A DNA stretch of 64,000 nt from NCBI GenBank assembly GCA_021166775.1, contig JAJPEQ010000006.1, positions 1 to 64,000 on the forward strand, written 5' to 3'. Origin of the DNA: Comamonas sp. (GTDB taxonomy: Bacteria > Pseudomonadota > Gammaproteobacteria > Burkholderiales > Burkholderiaceae_C). The notes under the pieces were generated by a model. That model worked only from the letters and a program-made list of their open reading frames with translations. It ran no database searches and was not told the DNA's origin. Made by a program: the position numbers and the translations under genes. Shown piece by piece: positions 1 to 11,266 of the stretch; the first letter of the stretch is position 1; each line of letters opens with the position of its first letter.

Positions 1-1
1 G

Positions 2-316
2 GAAGTGCCGTTCTCCTCGCTGCCCGGTGAGCAGAAGAACCTGGACACGAAGCTGCCCAACGGCAAGAACTACGGCTTCACGGTGAACAACCAGCAGATC
101 GTGGCCAACAAGGCCTTCACCGACGCGCACCCCGACGCGGCAGCGCTGTTCGAGACCATGCAGATCCCGCTGGCGGACATCAACGCCGAGAACCACCTGA
201 TGAGCCAGGGCGAAAACCGCCCCGCCGACATCGAGCGCCACGCCCAGGCATGGATCAAGGCGCACCAGCAGACCTTTGACGGCTGGCTCGCCAAGGCACG
301 CGCGGCGGCCCGGTAA
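2..316 (+). CDS. proX: Glycine betaine/proline ABC transporter substrate-binding protein, C-terminal part (5' truncated by window edge)
   Basis: The last 104 codons of a ProX/OpuAC-type periplasmic binding protein for osmoprotectants such as glycine betaine. The reading frame is open from base 2, so the start lies outside the window. The run LPNGKNYGF, then IVANKAF, the PLADINAENHLM stretch and the ending AWIKAHQQTFDGWL match the C-terminal lobe of enterobacterial ProX as I remember it. In the family this protein delivers quaternary amines to a ProVW-type permease and ATPase, which would lie upstream. The residual piece contains no ligand-box tryptophans I can assign. Confidence 0.85.
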   Translation, partial: EVPFSSLPGEQKNLDTKLPNGKNYGFTVNNQQIVANKAFTDAHPDAAALFETMQIPLADINAENHLMSQGENRPADIERHAQAWIKAHQQTFDGWLAKARAAAR

Positions 317-335
317 GCGCGCAGCCCACCTCCCG

Positions 336-358
336 GCCTTCTCCCGGCGGGGGAAGGC
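336..358. repeat. Short GC-rich hairpin after proX
   Basis: A 10-bp stem with a 3-base loop (GCCTTCTCCC / GGGGGAAGGC, one G-T pair) 20 bases after the proX stop and 24 bases before the porin gene. It has no T-tract. It resembles the CCTTCCC/GGGGAAGG hairpin at 17083-17102, so it may be one member of a REP-like family or a processing stem. Confidence 0.4.
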
Positions 359-381
359 GCCCCACTCCAGAAAGGAAACTC

Positions 382-1350
382 ATGAACAAGACACTCCTGA
401 TGCTCGCCGCCTGCGGCTTTTGCGGCGCCGCGCTGGCGCAATCGTCGGTCACGCTCTACGGCATCGCAGACGCCGGCATCGGCAAGGCCAGGGTGGATGG
501 CGACACCCGGACGCACCTGCTCAGCGGCTCGACCATGAACAACCTGGTGAGCCGCCTGGGCGTGCGCGGCACCGAGGACCTGGGCGGCGGGCTGAAAGCC
601 GGGTTCACGTTCGAAACCGGCCTGTCGCTGCACGACGGCGCCACGCTGACGAGCGGCAACGGCGGCGGCTTCTGGGGCCGCCAGGCCGATCTGTGGATGG
701 GCGGCGGCTGGGGCACGCTGCGCCTGGGTCGCGGCTACTCGCCCGCCGACAGCGCCCTCTGGACCTGGGACCTCACGGGCCTGGCCAACTACAACGTCGT
801 CGAGAACATGTTCCTGGACGCCGGCACCGACTACCGCAACAGCAGCCAGATCAGCTACAAGACGCCAAGCTTCAACGGCTGGAGCGCGCAGATCGCCCAC
901 GTGCTCAAGGCCGACCACCATGACCGCAGCGGCACGCCGGACCAGCGCGGCAAGTGGGACATCAACGTGATCTACGCCCAGGGTCCGATCGGCGTGGCAC
1001 TGGACGTGAACAAGCTCTCGGGCCAACGCGCCAACTACGCGCTGGGCGGCAAATACGACGTCGGCCCCTGGGCGGTCGCCGCGTCCTTCGTCAACGCGCG
1101 CACGCTCGAACACGGCGACGGCAGCTTCGGCCAGCGGCGCGGCTTCACGCTGGGCGCGCAGGTGCGCAGCGGCGCCTTCACCGCCACGCTCGACCTGGGG
1201 CGTGACCTGAAGAACAGCGCCGGGCGCAAATACACCAACGCGCTGCTCGAAGGCAGGTACACGCTCTCCAAGCGCACCATGGCCTACGCCGCCGTGCTGC
1301 GCATCGACGGCGGCACCAGCTACGGGCTGGGCGTGCAGCAGCGGTTCTGA
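382..1350 (+). CDS. Outer-membrane porin, Burkholderiales general-porin family
   Basis: A 322-residue general diffusion porin of the Gram-negative porin_4 type. Residues 1-19 form a signal peptide (MNKTLLMLAACGFCGAALA) cleaved before QSSVTLYG, which is the first beta strand typical of these trimeric porins. The rest alternates short amphipathic strands and glycine-rich turns, including GFTFETGL and YSPADSALW in the loop-3 region. It ends in phenylalanine (QQRF), the outer-membrane assembly signal read by BamA. A GAAAGGA ribosome-binding site sits just before the ATG. It is slightly shorter than the usual 340-380 residues. Substrate preference cannot be read from sequence. The SH3-domain gene follows after 33 bases and may be cotranscribed. 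Confidence 0.9.
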   Translation: MNKTLLMLAACGFCGAALAQSSVTLYGIADAGIGKARVDGDTRTHLLSGSTMNNLVSRLGVRGTEDLGGGLKAGFTFETGLSLHDGATLTSGNGGGFWGRQADLWMGGGWGTLRLGRGYSPADSALWTWDLTGLANYNVVENMFLDAGTDYRNSSQISYKTPSFNGWSAQIAHVLKADHHDRSGTPDQRGKWDINVIYAQGPIGVALDVNKLSGQRANYALGGKYDVGPWAVAASFVNARTLEHGDGSFGQRRGFTLGAQVRSGAFTATLDLGRDLKNSAGRKYTNALLEGRYTLSKRTMAYAAVLRIDGGTSYGLGVQQRF

Positions 1351-1383
1351 CACCACGTACCACTTACCAAGGAGCACTGCAGC

Positions 1384-1842
1384 GTGTCACGCCTTTACCG
1401 ACACATCGCCCAACTGGCCTTCTTCCTGATCGCCGCGCTCGCCCTGCCGCCAGCCGCGCTGGCCGCCGAGTACGTGAGCATCCGCGGCGACGCGATCCAC
1501 GTGCGCGCCCAACCGGGCACGCACTCGCCCATCCAGTGGGAGCTCGATGACGGCTATCCGCTGCGCGTGCAGCGCAAGAAGGGCCGCTGGCTCAAGGTCG
1601 CCGATTACGAAGCCACCCTGGGCTGGGTCTACGCGCCGCTGACCAGCCGCACGCCGCACCGCATCGTGACGGCGCCCACGGCCCGCCTGCGCGCCGGGCC
1701 AGGCACCAGTCACCGCATCCTCGCGACGATGCAGCGCAACGAAATCGTGCGCACGCTGGCCACGCGCGGCAAATGGGCGCAAGTGCAGCGCGAGGACGGG
1801 CAGCGCGGATGGGTGGCGCGGCGGCTGACCTGGGGCTGGTAG
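1384..1842 (+). CDS. Secreted protein with two bacterial SH3 domains
   Basis: A 152-residue protein beginning with GTG, chosen because AAGGAG lies about 10 bases upstream and a signal peptide follows at once (residues 1-27, ending PPAALAA). Two SH3b units follow: residues about 30-88 (YVSIRGDAIHVRAQPG... GWVYAPL) and about 93-150 (TAPTARLRAGPG... RGWVARRL). Both carry the hallmark (V/L)R-PG turn of bacterial SH3 domains. Such proteins are usually periplasmic and bind peptidoglycan or partner proteins. It closely follows the porin gene, so a cell-envelope role is likely, but the partner is unknown. Confidence 0.75.
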   Translation: MSRLYRHIAQLAFFLIAALALPPAALAAEYVSIRGDAIHVRAQPGTHSPIQWELDDGYPLRVQRKKGRWLKVADYEATLGWVYAPLTSRTPHRIVTAPTARLRAGPGTSHRILATMQRNEIVRTLATRGKWAQVQREDGQRGWVARRLTWGW

Positions 1843-1941
1843 GGGGCGTGCGCCTGCGATCCTTGGGCAAACGGGAGCTAACGCCAGCCTCCTGGTGGGC
1901 AGGGTGGCGCACAAGCGGCAGGCCAGTGCGCGTGGGCGTGT

Positions 1942-1982
1942 CGGGCCTGATTGACGGGTCAGTCGCGGCTGGCCCGTTCTTT
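1942..1982 (+). terminator. Candidate intrinsic terminator after the SH3-domain gene
   Basis: CGGGCC at 1942-1947 pairs with GGCCCG at 1971-1976, followed by TTCTTTTG. An inner TGAC-GG-GTCA pair lies in the loop. It sits 100 bases after the plus-strand stop and before the convergent DUF2249 gene, as expected for a terminator. The rest of gap 1843-2074 shows no open frame that looks coding. Confidence 0.5.
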
Positions 1983-2074
1983 TGCGACCATGACCGCGGC
2001 GCAGGCATGCCCTAAAAAGCGCGAGGCGCCGCCGGCACGAAGGCCGACGGCGCCGTGCATCAACCGGCGCAGGC

Positions 2075-2323
2075 TTACTGACGCACGAAGTCGATGATGA
2101 TTTCGCCCGGTTCGCGCTGGCGGTACTCGATGGCCACGCCATCGCCATAACGCATTTCGATCTGGTTCAGCAGCGGCAACGGGTCATGATCGTTCATGAA
2201 GCGCATGGTTTCGCCAGGGTTGAGCGCGTCGAGCGCGCCAAAAATCGCCGAATGGCGGAAGCGGCGCGCAATGCCACGGGCATCAAAGGGGTAGATCGCT
2301 TCGGCGGTGGTGTGGTCGTGCAT
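2075..2323 (-). CDS. DUF2249 domain-containing protein
   Basis: A small 82-residue cytoplasmic protein of the DUF2249 family. It shows the typical pattern: an N-terminal FDARGIARRFRHSAIFGALDAL helix region, the L-PGETM-F--DHDP-PL box (residues about 35-50) and a C-terminal strand ending in IIIDFVR. In the family the domain often accompanies nitrogen-oxide or respiratory genes, and its biochemical role is unsettled. I start at the ATG at 2321-2323 because conserved similarity begins there. The frame stays open upstream but that part is arginine-rich and looks non-coding. The ribosome-binding site is weak. Confidence 0.75.
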   Translation of the reverse strand: MHDHTTAEAIYPFDARGIARRFRHSAIFGALDALNPGETMRFMNDHDPLPLLNQIEMRYGDGVAIEYRQREPGEIIIDFVRQ

Positions 2324-2420
2324 GGAAATAAAAGTGCATTGAAAATGACTCTTTAGTGTACGACGCCCGAAGACCGTACTGCGCGGACGGCCATGAAGCG
2401 AACACGGGCAAAACCAAACG

Positions 2421-3380
2421 CTACCGCATGAAACGGCGCAACTGCACCAGCGCCTCCCGCGCCGCCCGCCGCCCCTCGTCGATGGCTTCCCCCGCGCGGT
2501 GAAAATCGAGCAGGCCCAGGTGCGACAGACTGGGGCTGATGACCACCTCGGGCGGATCACCCGCCATGCGGCTCCTCGTGATGCGCATCTGCATGATCGC
2601 CACGCTTGTCATCACCACGTCCAGCACCGACGGGGGTCTGGTCTTGGGCGGCTCGGTGCTCGCAGCGCGCTCGGGCAGCCAGTGGCGCAGGCGCTCCTTC
2701 CAGCCTAGCCCCTCGGACGGGACACCGGGCGCGTCCTGTTCCTCGGGCGTTGCCTGGACTGGCTCGGGCAGATCCAGCGGCCCCTGCACCGCCAGCGGCT
2801 GCATGTGGCGATGCAGGATGTCGGCGTTCAGATCCACCGCCATCACGATATCCGCGCCCATGGCCCGCGCCAGCGACGTGGGCACAGGGTTGACGATGCC
2901 GCCATCAATCAGCAACCGCCCGTCGCTGCGCTGCACCGGCGTGAACAGGCCCGGCAGCGCGATCGAGGCGCGCACCGCGTCGGCGATCGAGCCCTCGCGC
3001 AGCCAGACCTCGGCGCCCGAATGCAGATCGGTGGCCACGGCCGCGAAGGGCAGCGGCGAATTTTCAATGTCGAAATCGGCAAAATGGCTGCGCCAGAAGG
3101 CTATGAGTTTCTCGCCCGCAAGCATGCCGCCCGCGAGCCTGAAATCCATGAAGCCGAAGACCTCGCGCATGCCCAGGCTTTGCACCCACTGGGCAAAACG
3201 GTCGAGCTCGCCCGCCGCATACGCCGCGCCCACCAGCGCGCCGATCGAGGCACCGCAGACCACGTCCGGTCTGACCCCCTCTTCCTCAAGCACCTGCAGC
3301 ACGCCGATGTGCGCCCAGCCACGCGCCGAGCCGCTGCCCAGCACCAAGCCCAAGCGGGGAGCGCGGCGCTCCAGCGTCAT
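2421..3380 (-). CDS. Patatin-like phospholipase (RssA/YchK-type)
   Basis: A 319-residue cytoplasmic lipid acyl hydrolase candidate. The family's oxyanion loop is present as GSGSARG (residues 15-21), the nucleophile elbow as GASIG with Ser45, and the catalytic aspartate in the DGGIVNPVP motif near residue 160. Ser and Asp form the dyad that cleaves phospholipid acyl esters. The C-terminal part has a proline/glutamate-rich spacer and then RITRSRMAGDPPEVVISPSL, typical of the RssA-like bacterial subgroup. The gene stands alone between a DUF2249 gene and a VPLP-CTERM gene on the same strand. The physiological substrate is unknown. Gap 3381-3634 shows only a short GCCAGC run near 3474. Confidence 0.85.
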   Translation of the reverse strand: MTLERRAPRLGLVLGSGSARGWAHIGVLQVLEEEGVRPDVVCGASIGALVGAAYAAGELDRFAQWVQSLGMREVFGFMDFRLAGGMLAGEKLIAFWRSHFADFDIENSPLPFAAVATDLHSGAEVWLREGSIADAVRASIALPGLFTPVQRSDGRLLIDGGIVNPVPTSLARAMGADIVMAVDLNADILHRHMQPLAVQGPLDLPEPVQATPEEQDAPGVPSEGLGWKERLRHWLPERAASTEPPKTRPPSVLDVVMTSVAIMQMRITRSRMAGDPPEVVISPSLSHLGLLDFHRAGEAIDEGRRAAREALVQLRRFMR

Positions 3381-3634
3381 GGCGCCGCCCTGAGGCTCTG
3401 CCGTGGCACGCTCGTGGGCTCAACAAGGTGGGGCACATTGTGCATGGCCGCCATCATGCCATGCACCCGCGCCAGCGCCAGCGCCAGCGCGATGGTGGGT
3501 GCCCGGCATTCAGAGCGGGACCATGCAGATGCAAGCGCAGGTGCGCGCAGCCACTGAACCGCGCAGTACCTGCATGGGCATATGAAGCCAGGGTGATGCC
3601 CTGGCGGGTCAGCGTGGTGCGCTTTCCAAGCCGA

Positions 3635-4273
3635 TCAGTCGGCCTGGCGACGGCGCCGCAAGGCCGCCAGGCCGGCGAGACCACCTGCGAGCAACAAGGC
3701 CGAGCCGGGCAGCGGTACCGCAGAGACAGGGGCATTGACGAGGAAGAAGGATTCCGCCCCGTCGCTCATGCCGCTCAGTTTCATGTCGAACGCGACAATC
3801 GAAGTCAGCGGAAGTCCCTTGAGACTGGTGAAACCAGTAATCAGGTAATCCGCCCAGCCGGCGCCTTGGTGGATCGCCGGGATATTGCCCGGTGAACCCA
3901 TGTAGGTATCGGCGACGAGCCCATCGATGTACATGTGGAAATAATCCAGCGTCTGCGCATCCTTGCCAGCTTGGTTGACATCCAGACCGACAGCAAAGCC
4001 GTCTGCAAACAGCGAAAGGAGCTTCCCTACTGTGTAGTCGGGTGAAAACATCTGCCCGGTTGTCAGCATGCTCCCGGTATTGTTATATTCAGTATAAGCA
4101 AAACCGGGAGTCTGGTTCGGGCAGTTCTGGCCTGAAATAATGCAGGGCGAGTCTGTGCTCTGTTGATATATCTCTTCGGCCACACCAGTCAGCGAAAGCG
4201 TCGCCGCACTGGCGACCATGCCGACGGTCATCAGCGCTGCACTGAGGACCGTCCTTTTGAGAGTCTTGGTCAT
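3635..4273 (-). CDS. VPLP/PEP-CTERM sorting-signal exported protein
   Basis: A 212-residue secreted protein of unknown function. It begins with a signal peptide (residues 1 to about 24, ending MVASAA) and ends with a tripartite exosortase signal: VPLPGSALLL, a hydrophobic glycine/leucine helix, and RRRRQAD. In the family this tail is recognised by an exosortase (EpsH-like) and removed during export, often in bacteria that make exopolysaccharide. The start is fixed by GGAGGTGAA immediately before the ATG. The middle has two cysteines (CIISGQNC) and is otherwise unlike anything I know. Base composition is visibly less GC-rich than its neighbours in the central part. No exosortase gene is in the window. 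Confidence 0.8.
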   Translation of the reverse strand: MTKTLKRTVLSAALMTVGMVASAATLSLTGVAEEIYQQSTDSPCIISGQNCPNQTPGFAYTEYNNTGSMLTTGQMFSPDYTVGKLLSLFADGFAVGLDVNQAGKDAQTLDYFHMYIDGLVADTYMGSPGNIPAIHQGAGWADYLITGFTSLKGLPLTSIVAFDMKLSGMSDGAESFFLVNAPVSAVPLPGSALLLAGGLAGLAALRRRRQAD

Positions 4274-4381
4274 TTCACCTCCTATTGCAAATATTAATTG
4301 ATTTGCAAAGCTGATAAACAACAGCTTAAGGTCATTGTCGCAGGCGCCGAGCCGCTGATCCATGGGCCGTTCGGACTAGTT

Positions 4382-7568
<3,187 letters not shown>

Positions 7569-7572
<4 letters not shown>

Positions 7573-10500
7573 GACAAGGAAAATGACGCTTGGGCCATCG
7601 ACAGCGCGCTGGCCATGTCCACCGCAACGATACGCGAAACACCCTGCTCCTGCATGGTCACGCCGATGAGCTGCTCGGCCATTTCCATCGCGATCTTGTT
7701 GTGGCTGATGAAGAGAAACTGTGTGCCGCGCGACATGCTCGCGACGAGCTTGGCGTAGCGTTCGGTGTTGGCGTCGTCCAGCGGCGCATCAACCTCGTCG
7801 AGCAGGCAGAACGGCGCCGGATTGAGCTGGAAGATCGCAAACACCAGCGCGATCGCGGTGAGCGCCTTTTCGCCGCCCGAGAGCAGATGAATCGTCTGAT
7901 TCTTCTTGCCCGGCGGTTGCGCCATCACCTGCACGCCCGCGTCCAGGATTTCGTCGCCGGTCATGATGAGCTGCGCGCGCCCGCCGCCGAAAAGCTCGGG
8001 AAACATGGCGCCAAAGTGAGTGTTTACGGTCTCGAAGGTGCCCGACAACAGGGTGCGCGTCTCGGCATCGATGCGCCGGATCGCGTCTTCCAGCGTGGTC
8101 ATCGCCAGCTGCAGGTCTTCGTTTTGCGCCGTGAGGAAGCCATGGCGCTCGCGCGCGAGCGCGAGTTCTTCGAGCGCCGCGAGATTCACCGCGCCAAGCT
8201 GCTCGACGCCGCGCTGCAGCTGCTCGATGCGCGCCTGCAAGCCCGCCTGCTCGACGCCGCCCTCGGTGATGGACAGCTGCACCTGGCGCAGATCGGCCCC
8301 GGCCTCGGTCAGCAGGGTTTCATACTGCTGCAGCGCCAGATTCGCCGCCTGCTCCTTGAGCTGCAGCTCGGTGATGCGCGCACGCTGGGGCTCGAGCTGG
8401 CGCTCAACCTGCATGCGCAGCTCATCGCTGGCGCGCAGCCGCGCCGTGAGCGCGTCGTAATCACTACGCAGGGCGCCCAGCCGCTGCTCGCAGGCCAGCT
8501 TGGCTTCCAGCGCCTGCTGCAGGCCGCCCTGCGCCGCCGCATCCGACAGGCGCGAGAGCTCCTGCCGCGCGTGCTCGGTCTCGGCCTGCAGCGCCTCGCC
8601 CTGGCGCTGCGCCATCTGCACCGCGCGGCCCAGTTCGTCGCGGCGCGCCTGCAGGCTGCGCCGGGCAAACTGCGCCTCCTGCGCGCGGCGCTCGAGCTGG
8701 CGCTGCTGTTCGCGCCATTGGCTCAGATGCTGCTCGGCGGCGATCACCTTGTCCTGCAGCTGGGCGTGGCGCTCCTGGCTGTCGGCCAGCTGCATGTCCA
8801 GCTCTTCGAAGCGCCCATCGGCCTTGGCGCGGCGCTCGGCCAGGTCGGCCAGCTGCGCCTGCACCTCGGTCAGGTCCGTCTCCAGCTGGCGGCCGCGCTC
8901 GCGTGCCTGCTCGGCCTGCTGCGTCAGACGCAGCAGCTCCACATGCAGATCGTGTGTGCGCGTCTGCGCCTCGCCCGCCTCGCGCCGAGCCGACTGCAGG
9001 CGCAGGCTCGCGTCCTGATAGCTGCCCTCGGCACGCACGAGTGTGGTGCGCGCCTCTTCGGCGATCAGGGTTTGCGCGCGCACCTCTTTTTCGAGGTGTT
9101 CAATCTCCTGCGCACGCGCGAGCAGCCCCGACTGCTCGGAATCGGGCGCGAAGAAATCCACGCCATGGCCGCTCACCGCATGGCCCTGCGGGGTATAGAT
9201 CACTTCGCCCGCCTGGAGACCCTCGCGGCGCGCAAGCGCATCGTCGAGCGTGGGCGCCGTCAGGCACCCGTGCAGCCAGTCGGCGAGCACCGCCTGAAGG
9301 CCGGTGTCACCCACCTGGAGCAGTTCGATCAGCCGGCCAGAGCCGCCCGCCGCAGGCGCCGCGGCGGTCGGAGCGCTGTAAAAACTCAGGCGTGCGGGCG
9401 GCGCGCCGTGGCCGCCGCCCGCGGCAAAACCGCGCACCATCTCCAGGCGGCCCACGGGCAGCGCCGCCAGACGCTCACGCAAGGCGGCTTCCAGAGCGTT
9501 CTCCCAGCCTGGCTCGATGTGCAGGCGCGTCCACAACCCCTGAAGGTCGTCGAGCCCCTGCTCGGCCAGCCAGGGGGCGAGCTTGCCGCCCTGCTTGAGT
9601 TTTTCCTGCAGCTCCTTGAGCGCCGACAGGCGCGCGCAGAAGTCGGCCAGGCGTGCGCCCTCGTCGGCCACGGCCTGCTGGCGCGCACGGCGTTCTTCGT
9701 CCAGCCGGGGCACGTCTTCGAGCAGCTGCGCCAGGCGCGCGTGCGCTTCCTCACCCGCCATGACGGCGCCCTCGTGCGCCTCGCGCAGCTGGGCGAGGCG
9801 CGCCTCGTCGGGCGGGGTGAGCGCGCCCTGGTCTGCGCGCAGGCGCTCAAGGCGGGCCTCATGCTGGCGCATCTGCTCGGCCATGCTGCGCTGCTCGGCG
9901 GCCAGCACCTGAATCTGCTGCTGCACCTGCGTCACCAGCGCATGCTGCGCCTCGCTCTTGCCGCGCGCCTGGTGCACGGCGTCCTGCAGCTCGGGCAGCT
10001 GCGCAGCCTGTTCCTCGGCCTGGGCCGCAAGCAATTCGGCTTGCTCCTCGGCGTCGTCCCCTGCGCCCGAGAGGTTCTGCAACTCGGCCTCGGCCTCTTG
10101 CTTGCGCGCGGCCCACTCGCCGATCTGCGCGGCCAGCTGGGCCAGGCGCTGCTCGACACGCGCACGCCCCTGCACCACATAGCGGATCTCGGCCTCGAGC
10201 TTGCCGACCTCGGCCGTGGCTTCGTAGACCTTGCCCTGCGCCTGGTTGACCGCGTCGCCCGCGCCATAGTGCGCCTGGCGGATGGTTTCGAGCTCGGCCT
10301 CGACGTGGCGCATCTCGGCCACGCGCTCCTGCAGGTCGTTGGCGGCCTGCAGGCCCTCGGTGCGCACCCGTTCCAAGTCTGCCGCGGCATCACTGCGCTT
10401 GAAAAACCACAGCTGCTGCTGCGCCAGCTGCATCTGCTCCTGCAGGCTGCGATAGCGCGCGGCCACCTCGGCCTGCTTTTCGAGCTTGGCGAGGTTGCCG

Positions 10501-11105
10501 CCCAGCTCGCGCAGGATGTCGTCCACCCGCGTGAGGTTCTCGCGCGTGTCGGCCAGGCGGTTTTCCGTCTCGCGCCGGCGCTCCTTGTACTTGGAGACGC
10601 CCGCCGCCTCTTCGAGGAACAGCCGCAGCTCCTCGGGGCGGCTTTCGATGATGCGCCCGATCGTGCCCTGGCCGATGATGGCGTAGGCGCGCGGCCCCAG
10701 ACCCGTGCCGAGGAACACGTCGTGCACGTCGCGCCGGCGCACCGGCTGGTTGTTGATGTAGTAGCTGCTCGTGCCATCGCGCGTGAGCACGCGCTTGACG
10801 GCGATCTCGGAGAACTGGTTCCACTGCCCGCCCGCGCGATGCAGCGCGTTGTCGAACGCCAGCTCCACGCTCGCGCGGCTGGCGGGTTTGCGGTTCGTCG
10901 TGCCGTTGAAGATCACGTCCTGCATGCTCTCGCCGCGCAGCTCGCTCGCGCGCGACTCGCCCAGCACCCAGCGCACCGCGTCCATGATGTTGGACTTGCC
11001 GCAGCCGTTGGGCCCCACCACGCCGACGAGCTGGCCCGGCAGCTGGAACTGCGTGGGCTCGGCAAACGACTTGAAGCCGGAGAGTTTGATGGAGGTCAGG
11101 CGCAC
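7569..11105 (-). CDS. smc: Chromosome segregation ATPase SMC
   Basis: A 1178-residue SMC protein, the core of the bacterial condensin that organises the chromosome with ScpA and ScpB. Walker A is GPNGCGKS (residues 31-38). A long coiled coil follows, a hinge lies around residues 510-660 (glycine-rich), then the returning coil, the ABC signature LLSGGEKAL and Walker B FCLLDEVDAPLDD near the C-terminus. It starts with GTG at 11103-11105. It is the first gene of the smc-zipA-ligA unit, linked by 4-base and 1-base overlaps. The high-GC coil produces very long antisense frames that are not real genes. Confidence 0.97.
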
Positions 11106-11180
11106 GGGAGACGGTGCCAGGCGGTAGCGGCAGAGGCGAAAGCGTCAATCATACCGATGCGCCAACGGCCTCCGTGACCG

Positions 11181-11237
11181 AATGCAGGCCTGCGGGATCA
11201 CCGGTCCGCCAAGCGCCGGCAGCTATCAATTCAAGGG
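11181..11237 (+). repeat. Dispersed palindromic repeat, copy 2
   Basis: It lies in the 161-base gap 11106-11266 between smc (transcribed leftward) and the GGDEF-EAL gene. Family blocks seen: AATGCAGGCCT at the left, AAGCGCCGGCAGCTATCAATT at the right. The central GCGCTT half is degraded. Nothing else is apparent in this gap. Confidence 0.5.
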
Positions 11238-11266
11238 TTTTCGCCGCCGCCTCGCGCCCCCGCCCC

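Noticed and set aside
3470-3495. Short (GCCAGC)n run as a possible repeat array
   Set aside because: Only about three and a half units, common by chance in such GC-rich DNA.
7590-11177. 1195-residue open frame antisense to smc
   Set aside because: It is a shadow of the high-GC third-position bias of smc. Its protein is an Arg/His/Leu/Ala mixture without domains, while the minus strand encodes a complete SMC.
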